Shown: positions 10,867 to 23,070 of the stretch, piece after piece
Layout of the letters: the number at the start of each line of letters is the position of its first letter
How positions within the stretch are numbered: the first letter of the stretch is position 1
The notes under the pieces: model-generated
Seen by the model: the letters and a program-made list of their open reading frames with translations, nothing else
Databases searched by the model: none
What the model was told of the DNA's origin: nothing
Translations under genes and position numbers: made by a program
Source: Escarpia spicata
Lineage: Eukaryota; Annelida; Polychaeta; Sabellida; Siboglinidae
Direction: 5' to 3'
NCBI GenBank assembly: GCA_963995525.1
Contig: OZ023208.1
Coordinates: 19,243,832-19,307,831, forward strand
DNA length: 64,000 nucleotides

Positions 10867-12642
10867 CTGCAACAGACACCAGCATACGTGACACCCCGGA
10901 CAACCGGCATATCTCTCATGTGGCATATATACCACGACATAGGCCTATACACATATCTATATACAGTCGACTGCAGCTTTTTAGGACTCTTCTTTTAAGC
11001 TAGGAACATCCGCTTAATAGGAATAACTTCTAAATATCCGCTTTGGTTTGCGATGGTTTGTGTACGCATGGCCGTAACGAACATCAGATATAAGGAAGAG
11101 TTTGACTATGTCCTAACGTTCCACTGTAATTGGCTCATGTCCGCAGCAGGACATATGTCTCTAAGTTGTTGGATTGCTTTCGGTTACATGTATGATGCAT
11201 TTTCATCATTGGTGGGCTGAGCAGGAACTCCAGCAACACTGCGGCGCTGTCGTCGGATCATGACATCGGAAGACGGGGGAGGGGGGTGCTGTACAATATT
11301 TTTACTGTTTGATGTTAAACAGTGATTAAGCTCTCCAAAAACCTCCAATTGCACCCCCTGAGGCTCGCGAAAACCCACCTTCAGGCTCTCCAAAAAACCT
11401 CCGATTGCACACCCATTCACCCTCTCAAACAACTCAAATTGCACTAAAAATTAAGTCATCCTACCCTAAATATTGGGCATAATCCTAACTACAGCCCATC
11501 ATCGGCTCTCCAAAACACTAAATTAAAAAAAATTTGCGCCCTCACCAAAAGTATTGGGGGACTCAGCCCTCCAAGCACCACCCGCTGTTCCGGCGCCTAT
11601 GAGTATCTATTAGCTAATTACTGAGATGCCCAATTAACCGAAAAGGAAGAACTAGATCTAGATCTAGGTTTGTCATGAAGTGTCCAGCCTGCTTGGACGT
11701 CGCTGACGTCTACGCCAGTGCTTCCTAAATATGTTAGACACTACGTCCAAATATGGAAACGTAAAGAAACGATATATCAATAATGTATTTACAAATTGTT
11801 CATTTTGAATTATTTTCTGCCAAAAGATTAGATTAAACATGATTTATAGTGAAACGCAATTAGCACCAGATAATGGCTTCGCGGTATATTTCGACATCGA
11901 GTCAATTATATTGCTCACACGTTTCAGAAAAACGACATCTATATATGTGAACCAAGTCTACGAGTGTACCGTTTGCCTCGCTGTCACATCCTTTCTATTT
12001 AATTTCCCCGCGTCCACCGTTTCCTGATTTGTCATACTGGCTGAATTTGGTTTACTGCATCCAAAGAGGTGTGCAACATAGCTCAAACTTGGCAAACCAT
12101 CCACTTTAGCTTGGTTAAAGGGTTCTGCACCTTGCATGATCGTTTTTTATATGGACATTATTCCTCATTTGACACGGCCCACTGTGTAATAACTAGTTCT
12201 TGTGGCGCCGTTTTTTCATGGAATTTGGGCATGCGCAGTAAAATATAATCGTGGTATACTACTCCTATATATATTATTTTATTGATGGTGGATAACTGAA
12301 TAAACCATCTTGGAAATGGCAGCCATTTTGGATTTCCAGTTGACCAAATACTTCATAGTGACATCAATGTAATAATCTACATTACACATTTATCTCATAT
12401 TCATTTGATCAGTTCCCTCTTAAATACGGGGTCATATTGACAGAATATATTGGTCTGAGCAGCCATTTTTGTTTTACGCAAATTCCATATTTCCCCACGT
12501 AAATTTTTGATATGTTGTTCGGCATGTAATAGGGTTTGTTCACCGCAACAATTGTTTCTGTTACAATTTTGTCTAGGTTAGGCGATTTATTTGTTTGTCC
12601 TAGGCTGACTGTAACACCAATGGCTATCTAGGATATTCGTAC
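10867..12642. other. Intron 2
   Basis: About 1.8 kb. It holds the dispersed repeat at 11216-11590; otherwise AT-rich sequence without recognised features. Confidence 0.6.
11216..11590. repeat. Dispersed repeat, related to the block at 39.6-40.1 kb
   Basis: The segments around GTCGGATCATGACATCGGAA and CCAAAAACCTCCAATTGCAC recur in the same order at about 39.89-39.99 kb. Local copies of the CTCTCCAAAA...CTCC motif are also present. This indicates a dispersed, probably transposon-derived family with no coding capacity seen here. Confidence 0.6.
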
Positions 12643-12854
12643 TTTGCTGGCAGCAGAGCCCGCCGTGGCCGTTGTAGCATCGACACTGGCCGTGCCAGGC
12701 CGACCAGGTACCGTGAAAGCAAACCGTGTTGCAGTTCTCCGACTGCAGGCTGTCTGACTCGCTCTTGCGACACTTTCGGAATTTGTTGTCCGCTTTCCAC
12801 CAAGGCCAACCACACAAATCCCGTACTCGGCGTCGTATCCCGCCGCCACACGTC
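12643..12854 (-). CDS. Exon 2: body of the first TSP1 repeat and a short Cys-rich segment
   Basis: The acceptor GCCTTGGTCCCAG is followed by G+ACG, the G completing an Arg codon (CG|G) from exon 1. Reading across the junction gives WSTCSRTCGGGIRRRVRDLC, a textbook TSP1 core with Cys-Gly-Gly-Gly and alternating Arg. The rest has WPWWK, FRKC and ENCNTVC, finishing the first repeat. A compact stretch follows: GTWSAWHGQCRCYNGHGGLC. It starts like another TSP1 repeat (WSAW) but is too short and is Cys-dense. Exit is CAAA|GTACGA, phase 1, which joins exon 3 in frame. The donor is not a strong consensus, but the phase and protein continuity support it. Confidence 0.88.
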
Positions 12855-12971
12855 CTGGGACCAAGGCAACGATGGTTTTAATACGGGTGACATCATTTGT
12901 TTATCGGTTATTACATACAGTTCACTGTTATAACATTCTGTTTTGTTTGTGCAGGAAAAGCATTGTTAATG

Positions 12972-13072
12972 GATATGTGTGTGTGTGTGTGTGCGTGTGT
13001 GCGTGTGTGCGTGCGTGCGTAGGTACGTGAGTGAACGTGTGTTCGTACGTGCGTGCGTGCGTGCGTGCGTAG
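12972..13072. repeat. (GT)n/(GCGT)n microsatellite
   Basis: Alternating GT with GC substitutions, about 100 bp, near the end of intron 1. A short GAT/GAC-rich stretch follows at 13265-13335. Confidence 0.9.
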
Positions 13073-13436
13073 AAGCAATATTAACATTATATAGGGGTGT
13101 TCCTTCTAGCATAACTACGCTGTGTTGTAGAGTTATAGTGGCGGTAATGTTGATTTACGCGACATGCACCTACGGTACTCGAACGCTACTAATCCTTTTA
13201 AGCGTAGAGTATACACATTTACAATAATGTTTAATATCTTACGTAGCTATTAAGACTGTTTGGTGGTGATAATGATGATGATGTCGATGACTATAATGAT
13301 GATTATTACGATGACGATGACGACATCGAAGACATCACCGTGTCATAAATTAAGTGTAGCCCCTATATAACATAACCATCACCAATGCATTACAAAAAAA
13401 GTGTTTCTATAATTTTCAGAATATCCGCCAGCTACA

Positions 13437-16060
13437 AGCAGATGGACCATCATTCTCCCCGGGTACTCACCGACTACAAGTCGACCATCCTTCTCCCCGG
13501 GTACTCACTGACTACAGGTGGACCATGCTTTTCCCGGGTACTCACCTACTGCAGCTGGACCATCCTTCTCCACGGGTCCTCACTGACTACAGGTGGACCA
13601 TCCTTCTCCCCGGGTACTCACTGACTACATGTGGACCATGCTTTTCCCGGGTACTCACCTACTGCAGCTGGACCATCCTTCTCCACGGGTCCTCACTGAC
13701 TACAAGTCGACCATCCTTCTCCCCGGGTACTCACTGACTACAGGTGGACCCTGCTTTTCCCGGGTACTCACCTACTGCAGCTGGACCATCCTTCTCCACG
13801 GGTCCTCACTGACTACAGGTGGACCATCCTCCTCCTGGGTACTCACCGACTATAGGTAAACCATCCTTCTCCCCGGGTACTCACCGACTACAGGTGGACC
13901 ATTCTTCTCCCCGACTACACCTGGGCCATCCTTCTCCTCGGGTACTCACCGACTACAGGTGGACCTTCCTTCTCGACGGATACTCACCGACTACAGGAGG
14001 ACCATCCTTCCCCCCATGTACTCACTGACTACATGTGGACCTTCCTTCTCGACGGATACTCACCTACTGCAAGTGGACAATCCTTCTCCTCGGGTACTCA
14101 CCGACTACAGGTAGACCTTCCTTCTCGACGGATACTCACCAACTACAGGTGGACCATCCTTCTCGACGGATACTCACCAACTACAGGTGGCCCATCCTTC
14201 TCCTCATGTAATCACTGACTACAGGTGGAACTTCCTTCTCGACGGATACTCACCGACTACAGGTGGACCATCCTTCTCCCCGTGTACTCACTGACTACAG
14301 GTGGACCTTCCTTCTCGACGGATACTCTCCTACTGCAGGTGGACCATCCTTCTCCTCGGTTACACACCGACTACAGGTGGACCTTCCTTCTCGACGGATA
14401 CTCACCGGCTACAGGTGGACCATCTTTCTCCCCATCTACTCACTGACTACAGGTGGACCTTCCTTCTCGACGGATACTCTCCTACTGCAGGTGGACCATC
14501 CTTCTCCTCGGTTACACACTGACTACATGTGGACCTTCCTTCTCGACGGATACTCTCCTACTGCAGGTGGACCATCCTTCTCCTCGGGTACTCACTGACT
14601 ACAGGTGGACCTTCCTTCTCGACGGATACTCTCCTACTGCAGGTGGACCATCCTTCTCCTGGGTTACACACCGACAACATGTGGACCTTCCTTCTCGACG
14701 CATACTCTCCTACTGCAGGTGGACCATCCTTCTCCTCGGGTACTCACTGACTACAAGTGGACCTTCCTTCTCGACGGATACTCACCGACTACAGGTGGAC
14801 CATCCTTCTCCCCGTGTACTCACTGACTACAGGTGGACCTTCCTTCTCGACGGATACTCTCCTACTGCAGGTGGACCATCCTTCTCCTCGGTTACACACC
14901 GACTACATGTGGACCTTCCTTCTCGACGCATACTCTCCTACTGCAGGTGGACCATCCTTCTCCTCGGGTACTCACTGACTACAGGTGGACCTTCCTTCTC
15001 GACGAATACTCACCGGCTACAGGTGGACCATCCTTCTCCCTGTGTACTCACTGACTACAGGTGGACCTTCCTTCTCAACGGATACTCTCCTACTGCAGGT
15101 GGACCATCCTTCTCCTCGGTTACACACCGACTACAGGTGGACCTTCCTTCTCGACGGATACTCTCCTACTGCAGGTGGACCATCCTTCTCCTCGGGTACT
15201 CACTGACAACAGGTGGACCTTCCTTCTCGACGGATACTCACCGACTACAGGTGGACCATCCTTCTCCCCGTGTACTCACTGACTACAGGTGGACCTTCCT
15301 TCTCGACGGACACTCTCCTACTGCAGGTGGAACATCCTTCTCCTCGGGTACTAACCGACTACAGGTGGATCTTCCTTCTCGACGGATACTCACCGACTAC
15401 AGGTGGACCATCCTTCTCCCCGTGTACTCACTGACTACAGGTGGACCTTGCTTTTCCCGGGTACTCACCTACTGCAGGTGGACCATCCTTCTTCCTGGTA
15501 CTCACCGATTACAGCTGAACCATCCTTCTCCACGGGTACTCCCTACTACAGGTGGATCATCCTTCTCATCGGGTACTTGTCGATTACAGGTGGACCATCC
15601 TTCTCCCCGGGTATACATCGAGTACAGGTGGACCATCCTTCTCCCCAGGTACTCACCGACTACAGGTGGACCATCCTTCTCCCCGGGTACTCACCTACTG
15701 CAAGTGGACCATCCTTATTATTGGGTACTCACCGACTACAAGTGGATCATTCTTCTCCCCGGGTATTCACCGAGAACAGGTGGATCATCCTTCTCCCTGG
15801 GTATTCACTGAGAACAGGTGGACCATCCTTCTCCCCCGGTACTCACCAACTACAGGTGGACCATCCTTCTCCTCGGGTACTCACCTACTGCAAGTGGACC
15901 ATCCTTATCATTGGGTACTCACCGACTACAGGTGGACCATCCTTCTCATCGCGTACTCTCCGAATACAGGGGGACCATCCTTCTCCCCGGGAACTCACCG
16001 ACTGCAGTTGGACCATCCTTCTCCCAGGGTACTCACCGACTGCAGGTGGACCATCCTTCC
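13437..16060. repeat. 38-bp minisatellite made from the exon 1/intron 1 junction
   Basis: About 69 tandem units of 38 bp; a 76-bp dimer pattern is clear between about 13.96 and 15.45 kb. On the minus strand a typical unit reads GGAGAAGGATGGTCCACCTG, then TAGTCGGTGAGTACCCGG. The rightmost unit overlaps the last 24 bp of exon 1, encoding EGWSTCS plus the start of Arg, followed by the exon's own GTGAGT donor. The array therefore repeats the coding end, the 5' splice site and the first intron bases. Most units keep GTGAGT; in the dimer zone alternate units have GAGAGT or GTGTGT. The plus strand is open in all three frames over long stretches, a consequence of a stop-free 38-bp unit and not evidence of a gene. 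Confidence 0.93.
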
Positions 16061-16164
16061 CACTGCTGCCAGGTGCACACATCCCAACACGCGCCCCCGA
16101 ATAGCCCCGACACATCAGCGACTCCGAGCAACGCGACGAGACCAACGACAGACCACAAGTGCAT
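16037..16164 (-). CDS. Exon 1 (coding part): signal peptide and start of the first TSP1 repeat
   Basis: The ATG at 16164 opens MHLWSVVGLVALLGVADVSG, a good secretion signal, followed by a linker with two Cys (GACWDVC). Then comes TWQQWEGWSTCS, the Trp ladder and first Cys of a TSP1 repeat. The exon ends TGCAGTCG|GTGAGT (phase 2); spliced to exon 2 it gives CSRTCGGG, a perfect TSP1 continuation. This is the start of the eight-exon gene: coding lengths 128, 212, 186, 2254, 191, 282, 280 and at least 383 bases, about 1305 residues to the window edge. The whole protein is expected to be secreted. I know no named family with this exact domain order. Confidence 0.88.
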
Positions 16165-17159
16165 GGCTCGCTCGTGTGATGTTTTCTCTCGCTCCTACTG
16201 ATGCATCGAGTGAACTGGCGATATGCCGAGCCGCACTGCCCGTGTCAACTCAAAGTTCTCTTATTTGCCCGAGTGTCACATTACACAGTTTGACGACAGC
16301 AGAGGCTCCAGAGAGGGAGGCTTGTGGGGGCCTCTTGCTGAGCACAACTGACGTACAGTCGCTGTCTGTACTCCTAATTAGGCGACAGTTTATAACGGGT
16401 ATGCATCGGGTGTGCTTTGTCTTATCTTGTGTGTATATGGATGCATTTATAAAAAAAAAACATTATTGTCATTATTATAAAAATGCTTTTTGTTTCATTG
16501 GCAAAGATACGTAACTGGTGGCATCATCTTCCACGCCCTCGCTTCTAATTAGATGGGGATGACCCCGTTTCGCCTTATCTCTCGGCGTGGTCGGAGCGCG
16601 GGATCAGCTTTCTTTGTTACGAGCGGTATCAGCGAAAAACAACGCTGGTTTTGTATGTCAATGTAACCATTAGCTTTTCGGAGAACAACTATTAATTTCC
16701 ATTAAATACTATTAAATTGTTTTACTTTAATGAACCAGTATGCGCCGTGACCTTCGTGCACTAGCTAGCGCATGGGTGTATACAGAGCTGACACGAGCAG
16801 GTGTCACAAAAGTACACGGAAACGAGTGTGCTGCACATAACTCACCTGTAGCTAGCTGCTGCATATGTAACTCCTAAATACAGACCGTGCGTTATAGTAG
16901 AACTTTACCACAGAGGGGATTGGCGTACTTGTGGCCGACAGAGATGTTGTGCTGGTAGCACGTTGTCTCCTACTTGGCAATAGCCAGTGGTGGATATATG
17001 TGTACAAATAGTCTGCGCATTGTTCGATGTGTAGCTGAATGCTTCCAGATAAATCGACATGGCTTTCGATTGAACATGTCTGGGAGTAAAGTGTAAAGCG
17101 TTTTGACTAGTCCTAAAGGCTGGATACTGCGTGATGTAAGAACTAGCTGTTAGTTTATG
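16165..17159. other. Upstream region of the minus-strand gene
   Basis: Should contain the 5' untranslated region and promoter. On the minus strand an AAATAAGA box lies about 100 bp upstream of the ATG (near 16258-16270) and could be a weak TATA element; this is a guess. No other feature is clear up to the 17.16 kb repeat. Confidence 0.3.
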
Positions 17160-17625
17160 ATATTCATTCTTTACTACATTCATTCTTTACTACATTCATT
17201 CTTTACTACATTCATTCTTTATTACATTCATTCTTTACTACATTCATTCTTTATTATATTAATTCTGTACTACATTCATTCTTTACTGCATTCATTCTTT
17301 ACTGCATTCATTCTTTATTACATTCATTATTTACAACATTAATTCTTTAGTACATTAATTCTTTATTACATTCATTATTTACTACATTCATTCTTTAGTA
17401 CATTTATTCTTTACCACATTCTTTCTTTACCACATTAATTCTTTACTACATTCATTCTTTACCACATTCATTCTTTACCACATTTATTCTTTACCACATT
17501 CATTCTTTACCACATTCATTCTTTATCACATTCATTCTTTAGTACATCCATTCTTTACTACATTCATTCATTACCAAATTCATTCTTTACTACATCCATT
17601 CATTACTACATTCTGATCGACAACA
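17160..17625. repeat. 16-bp minisatellite
   Basis: About 29 units of ATTCATTCTTTACTAC with scattered substitutions. Confidence 0.92.
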
Positions 17626-17814
17626 CATAAAAACATGGGACAGCGCAAATTATTATTGTTCATTATTCCTCACTAACAACATCTGAATTGCTCACGTTTC
17701 TCATTGAAAACTTAGTTTTCTGTTATGGCCGTGCAGGTTCTATTATTCACTTTACGAGTGTTAGGGTAATAAATCTACAGTCATGAGTAATGGTTAAAAC
17801 GTCCGTGTTTAGTG

Positions 17815-18050
17815 GGTTACACATCGCGTGTAGAGTTTAACATATCCATGTGTGTGATTAACACATACATGTGTGTTGGTTAACACACCCGCATGATGTG
17901 GGTAACACATCCTCGTGTAGTGGTTAACACATCCATGTGTGGTGCTTAACACATCCATGGGTGGTGGTTAACTCATCCATGTGTGGTGCTTAACACATCC
18001 CCTTGTAGTGGTTAACACATCCATGTGTGGTGTTTAACATATCCAGTGAC
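17815..18050. repeat. 22-bp minisatellite
   Basis: About ten degenerate units of TTAACACATCCATGTGTGGTG plus one base. Confidence 0.85.
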
Positions 18051-18368
18051 CTGGCCCACAGCCCACCGCGCCCCGCACAAATTGAAACTTGACCTGCACC
18101 ACACAGCAACAAATAAAACATCCGGTTCGCGGGCTTTACAATAGAGACTATCAAAGTTTCCAGTTGTCAAGTAGTCACTCAGGGGACCAAGGTTTTAATT
18201 AGGTAAGACATAAAATATATTTTCGTAGTTGCTTCATAAGTGTGTTTCGTGCTACCCTAAACCACGCCTATATAACAAATAAATCACACTATTTAAACTC
18301 CATATGAAAACTAAATGGTGACGCTGCCTATTCTTCTACAAACTAGACAGGCCTACCGCCTGAAGAGG
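18051..18368. other. Intergenic stretch
   Basis: No gene or repeat recognised. Confidence 0.5.
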
Positions 18369-18476
18369 GCAGAGAGAGAGAGAGAACGAGAAAGAGAGAG
18401 AGGGAGAGAGGGAGAGAGAGAGAGAGAGAGCAAAGAGAGAGAGAGAGAGCAGAGAGAGAGAGAGCAGAGAGAGAGC

Positions 18477-18557
<81 letters not shown>

Positions 18558-18765
18558 AAGAAAGACAGACAGACAGAGACAGAGAGACAGAGGGACAGAG
18601 GGACAGAGAGACAGAGAGACAGAGAGACAGAGAGACAGAGAGACAGAGAGACAGAGAGACAGAGAGACAGAGAGACAGAGGGACAGAGGGACAGAGAGAC
18701 AGAGAGACAGATAGACAGAGAGACAGAGAGACAGAGAGACAGAGAGACAGAGAGACAGAGTCAGA
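18369..18765. repeat. Compound microsatellite (GA)n-(ACAG)n-(ACAGAG)n
   Basis: Three blocks in order: AG-rich, then pure ACAG tetramers, then GAGACA-type units. Long open frames in it (Arg/Glu or Ser/Leu-rich) are artefacts of the repeat. Confidence 0.95.
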
Positions 18766-19634
18766 GAGGGAGGATATCTTATGTGGTCTTGGTGTGATTC
18801 GTCGTTGGAAAATCTGATATCGTTCCATCAATTGCTGCTGAAAAGTAGGCTACCACATTTTTTTTCGCTGTCTCATGCATTGCTGAAGATCGGTAGTTTT
18901 ATCGTTTATGAAAGCACGAGGTTGCCATTCTACTTTCAAAACCTTTAAATTTTGCATTCTAACAGATTTTCTTGGAAGCAGCTTTGTCATCTTCATAATG
19001 ATTGCGACAACTTTGACAACGTCATGCTGAGCGGTAAACGAACTTGCAAAGAAAAAGTCGGCAAATCGCCCACTCCCCGGAGACGGTCTGTGTGTTGTTC
19101 AGCACACAGACACACGCCGCGTTGGCACTTTTGATAGCCGCATCGTCTTCGCAAATTATCTAGTGAACTTGAAATGTAGAAAGTTATAGTCCTTGGCGTG
19201 AATTTTGAAGGGCAATAACTTTATGTTGAAACTTACACTGCTTCGTACACGTTGCTAATCAGTTTTGTTTTCCCCGAAGCAGCATATTCATCTTATTCAA
19301 ACGTTGGAAATTCAGTGTCCGAATACAATACTGAACTCGAAACTCGGTAACTTCCTGCTGAGCGAGTTCGCCAATTCCCTGGAGAAAACTCACAAAAGGT
19401 ATCAACATAAATTATATCTCGATCGCCAGAATTGCTCCACGGCTCAAACAACCAACACATTGTATGATAGATATTTTTTTACAATTCATAATTTGAAAAC
19501 CGAATTTGGCCCGCAAGCCAAGGTTTGGCGAACGCTCTACTATAATTATGGATGGTCCTCTATATGCCAGTGTTCCGAGTTCGAATCGAAACCCGGGACC
19601 AAAATTGAAATGATACGCCTATGCTAATTTTTTT
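18766..19634. other. Intergenic stretch
   Basis: Unique-looking sequence. An open frame at 19265-19627 (plus, 120 codons) has no signature I recognise. Confidence 0.45.
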
Positions 19635-20184
19635 AATGGACTGAAAGTAAATGGACAGGATATATATGTATTGAGATATGCCGATTACATAGCGTTAATA
19701 TTCGATAGAAAAGAAGATTGGATAAACTAATATATACTGTTAAAGAGCACAGCGAGATGAAAGGATTGAAACTAAACGTAAAGAAGACTAACATTATGGA
19801 TGTGAAGGGATGTCGAGAACCATCAGAAGTCACAGTAGATGGCGAGGAAATAGAACGAGTGGAAAGTTTTGAATATATGGGATCACTGATAGAACTAACG
19901 AATCCATCGCAGATGAGCTTGGTGTTATACCCGGGACTTTATTGAACTTTGTAAAGAAACAGAAACTAAGTTATTTCGGCCATGTGAAACGGCATCAGTC
20001 TCTAGAGAGACTAATAATGGATGGAAAAGTGGAAGGCAGCAGAAGCAGAGGAAGACCTAGGAGACAATGGGTGAAGGACATACAGGAATGGATGGGAGCC
20101 GACGTCTGGCGAGTGGGGAGACTGACAAACGAAAGAGCTGTCTACAGACAATCCATCAAGGCTGCAACGTCCGGAAATGGATAA
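19635..20184 (+). pseudogene. LINE reverse transcriptase C-terminal fragment
   Basis: The frame reads FNGLKVNGQDIYVLRYADY, where the catalytic YADD box is degraded to YADY. It continues with GLKLNVKKTNIM and ESFEYMGSLIE. After a deletion it gives KLSYFGHVKRH, MDGKVEGSRSRGRPRRQWV and IQEWMG, the usual C-terminal end of RTE/Jockey-class proteins. Stops and a deletion of the thumb region show it is dead. No 5' part is present. Confidence 0.75.
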
Positions 20185-20814
20185 GCAAACCCAAGATGCT
20201 ACTTTTTGTGTAAAACACTGGTTGTGAAGGCCGGAAAAGTTAATTGGAGCCGCAGAAGACCGCTATGATGATGTGCAGTGACAGTGACCATCCTCAGGGC
20301 ATGCATAGAAAGGTCGATATGACATCAGGGTTAAAAAGCAGACTACTGCGACTGGCGCTTATGTATCATAAGAGTGACGCCCCATGGTGGAGTATGTGGT
20401 AACTATAAAGTCAATATTGCCATCTGGTGGCCAATTTGGAAAACGGGTTCATCACTGCTTATATAATTATAGAGTCTAGCATGCGATATATGTTGCTGTT
20501 CCATGTGTCATCCCATAGAAACTATTTATTTAATGTTTTTTAAAATGTAGGTAATCAACTTCTTAATTAATTGTGTTAATGTACTATGCTCAGAAAATCG
20601 TCTGTACTAAAATGTGATTAATTAGGCTAATCAGTATCCTTTCCAATCAGTATTGGAAAAAGGACGGGTTATCCATCAAACCAATGTTTTCTGTCTGACA
20701 CCGAATCACATTAATTTTATAACAAGCACGTGTCATTTGTTTACCCGAATCGAGTACTGTTATAAGCTGCACTGTGATTTGGTAATCGTATAAACAAACG
20801 CGTTGTTTCAAAGC
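20185..20814. other. Intergenic stretch
   Basis: AT-rich, no recognised feature. Confidence 0.5.
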
Positions 20815-21600
20815 TTGTTTTTAACAAGAGATTTAACAAGATTGCCATCCAGAGAATTAACTCTAGATAGCAGGTGGACAAGGAAGCCCTTTGGCTTATC
20901 GAGAGTCCAACCCTTTTATCTACATATATCCAGCCCTTCTGAGGTATGTGTCGATTTTATTTTTAAACATATTCACACTACTATCACCCACACAATCATC
21001 AGATAATCTGTCTTATTCACAGTCCTTTGTGAAAACGAGAACTTTCTTACGTCTAATCTACACTGCTCCTTTACTAATGTAACTTCATGTCCTCTAGTCT
21101 TGCTATCTTTCTTAACTGAAAAAAACATATTTCTATCAATATTTTCATAACCACTCAATATTTTAAACAATTCTATTTGATCTCCTCTCAATCTCCTGGT
21201 CTCTAGTGTTGTTAAACCACATTTTTAGGCGTTTTTCATAACTAAGATCCCTCAGTTTTAGTATTATTTTAGGCGCTCTTCTCTGTACTCTTTCTAGCAT
21301 ATCTATGTCCTTCTTACGATATGGCCTCCACGCTTGTATACAATATTCTAAATGAGGCCTAACTATTGTTTTGTACAGCGGTATTATTAGTTCTTTTTCT
21401 TTATATGCTATATTTCGCCAAGGATTTGATTTCCTTTTGAAGCTGCAATTCCACACTGCTCTGAAACCTTCATGTCAGCACTAATTGTCAGCCCTAAGTC
21501 TTTTTCTTTTACAGTAATACTTAGTACAGTTCCCCCCATTGTATATACCACTCCCTCTTCTAATGACAAGTTGAAAATTTGGACAATGACTGTCAAAGCC
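20815..21600 (-). mobile_element. CR1-like LINE fragment, 3' end with internal deletion
   Basis: The minus strand encodes IIPLYKTIVRPHLEYCIQAW, RRKDIDMLERVQRRA-type sequence and NMFFSVKKDSKTRGHE, the conserved C-terminus of CR1-like reverse transcriptases. Its 3' end (left) has the AACAAGATTTAACAAGATTG tail shared with the copies at 29.7 and 51.4 kb. Near 21.55 kb the sequence jumps from the TMGG segment straight to LSLEEGVV, which lies far upstream in the intact element; about 730 bp are missing compared with the copy at 26 kb. Confidence 0.8.
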
Positions 21601-22022
21601 TCCCATTGGCAGCACATTTAAATCCCTTCTGCAGGTGCTCCGTGCCCGGTGCGAAATGTTTTAGTCTTCCAACGTCCGACGCTCATGATATTTATAAATC
21701 AGAGGTAAGCGCGGTTGTCAAATTACATTTGTTATTAAAGACAAGTTACATATATGTGATTTATTCCAGAAATAAGTGCAAGAACCTAGGTAAGGCGGTT
21801 CGTAGATGGCTTTACTGGCCGAGGCGAAGTCGAAGGTGGCTAAACTCCTAAACTATTTATAAAGCCTAGCTGAAATTAAATTAATTGTAGAGGAAATGGT
21901 TTCAGCTACTGGGCACATCAATATTGACAATCACACTATTTAAACATTTAATACGTGAAGTTCTATGATATAGAGTGATTGCCGAGTACTGGGACTTACT
22001 GTTTTACATTTCTGTGATCCAG

Positions 22023-22428
22023 ATTAATCACGTCTCAAGCTGATGCCTCAATAATTATCGATCTCGACTCGGGCGAACTTGCGTATAAAGTCGTACATGA
22101 ACTCCTGCCGCCATCTGGAGAGACTCTCAAAAGGACTGTTCACCAGATCGGTAGTGTGTACTTCGGACGTAATGAGTTTCGCGACATCCTATTAAAAGTG
22201 AAACTTAGCAACAAAGAAATGAAATTGCTCTTGAAAGATGTTGCTGTGTTTAGGAAATTTGCAAAAGAAGGCAAGGCTACAATCAGGCTTAGCAAACAGA
22301 ACGTCCAGGTTATGCTTTCCAACTGCCCTCCGAATAAAATCATAACTTTCTTGAAAACAATGGCAGTCAAGCTGGAATGTAGGAAGCTAGAAAAGCCACG
22401 CGTTCGTGAAAGGCAAAAGCTATATTAG
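22023..22428 (+). CDS. PIF1: Exon-like open frame matching the PIF1 helicase N-terminal (PINT) domain, copy 1
   Basis: A good acceptor (TTTTACATTTCTGTGATCCAG) opens a frame of 134 codons ending at TAG. The residues line up with the N-terminal region of animal PIF1, as I recall it: DLDSGELAYKVVHELLP, YFGRNEFRDILLKV, VFRKFAKEGKATIRL, VQVMLSNCPPNKIITFLK and MAVKLECRK. In PIF1 this part precedes the SF1B helicase core and is reported to bind DNA. No helicase motif is encoded anywhere else in the window, and no consensus donor is evident before the stop. It may be a displaced exon, or a gene fragment carried by the duplication. The second copy is at 27355. Confidence 0.6.
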
Positions 22429-22772
22429 AACGTCCTCGTGAGTTCGTCTGATATCAGAAAAAAATTACTTTCGTTTGAACGGGGGGGGGGGGGTGAAGGG
22501 CACTTTAGTCTAAGAGAAATTGAATTTTTTGTCAAAATAGCAATTTTTTTATTAGTGAACATTGTTATCTAGTGAAGTTTATTTATTGTAAAATAAAATT
22601 TATTATGAACTGAAATTGTAAATCAAATTTAATTTATTATATAATTTATTATCAAGTGTTTAATATAACGTAAACTGTTATCAATTATCAATTTTGTGAT
22701 CTACTACGGGGCGTAAGAGTAAAAGTAACACAACTATGTGTGGATTGTACATATGCAGACATGCACGTGTAC

Positions 22773-23045
22773 TTACATGTGATGATGATAATAAATATGT
22801 TGATAATTATAAAAGTGTGTAGCAGCAAGAGAGCGTGTTGACCAGGCAGAATGTATGAAGCGACCACAGCAGACCAATGCTGTCGACACGTCACTATGGG
22901 CGGGCGACATAGCTGCTCGCATGCCTCCCCAAGCGAGCACGGGTTGACTTTCAAGTCGGTCCGTCCGAGGCCCTGTCGCCGACAAAACGAGAGCCACGAG
23001 CGAGGCGTAATATACGGCTATTTGAAGCTTCGTTGACACTGCCAT
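22773..23045 (-). CDS. Small open frame with signal-peptide-like start, copy 1 (uncertain)
   Basis: Ninety codons beginning MAVSTKLQIAVYYASLVALV, which resembles a secretion signal. The rest (SATGPRTD, MSPAHSDVSTALVCCG) matches no domain known to me and ends in an AT-rich His/Tyr stretch typical of non-coding sequence. The duplicated copy keeps the frame, but most differences change residues. Could be a first exon, or chance. Confidence 0.25.
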   Translation of the reverse strand: MAVSTKLQIAVYYASLVALVLSATGPRTDRLESQPVLAWGGMRAAMSPAHSDVSTALVCCGRFIHSAWSTRSLAATHFYNYQHIYYHHHM

Positions 23046-23070
23046 GCAGCGCTGTTGGTCTTCATTATTG

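Larger units (their letters stand above)
21570..23070. repeat. Segmental duplication A, copy 1
   Basis: Almost identical to 26890-28378. It covers the end of a CR1 fragment, a spacer, the PIF1-like exon, an AT-rich tail with a poly-G run, and a minus-strand open frame. The two copies differ by scattered substitutions and a few small indels. Confidence 0.88.

Noticed and set aside
13385..16514. Long plus-strand open frames (up to 452 codons) across the 38-bp array
   Set aside because: The unit has no stop codon in any plus-strand frame, so all frames stay open by chance. The array is explained as repeats of the exon 1 donor of the minus-strand gene.
16905..16985. Minus-strand phrase GDNVLPAQHLC resembling part of a TSP1 repeat
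   Set aside because: No Trp ladder or matching neighbour exon; it lies upstream of the start codon of the TSP1 gene, and a usable exon would be only about 40 bp.
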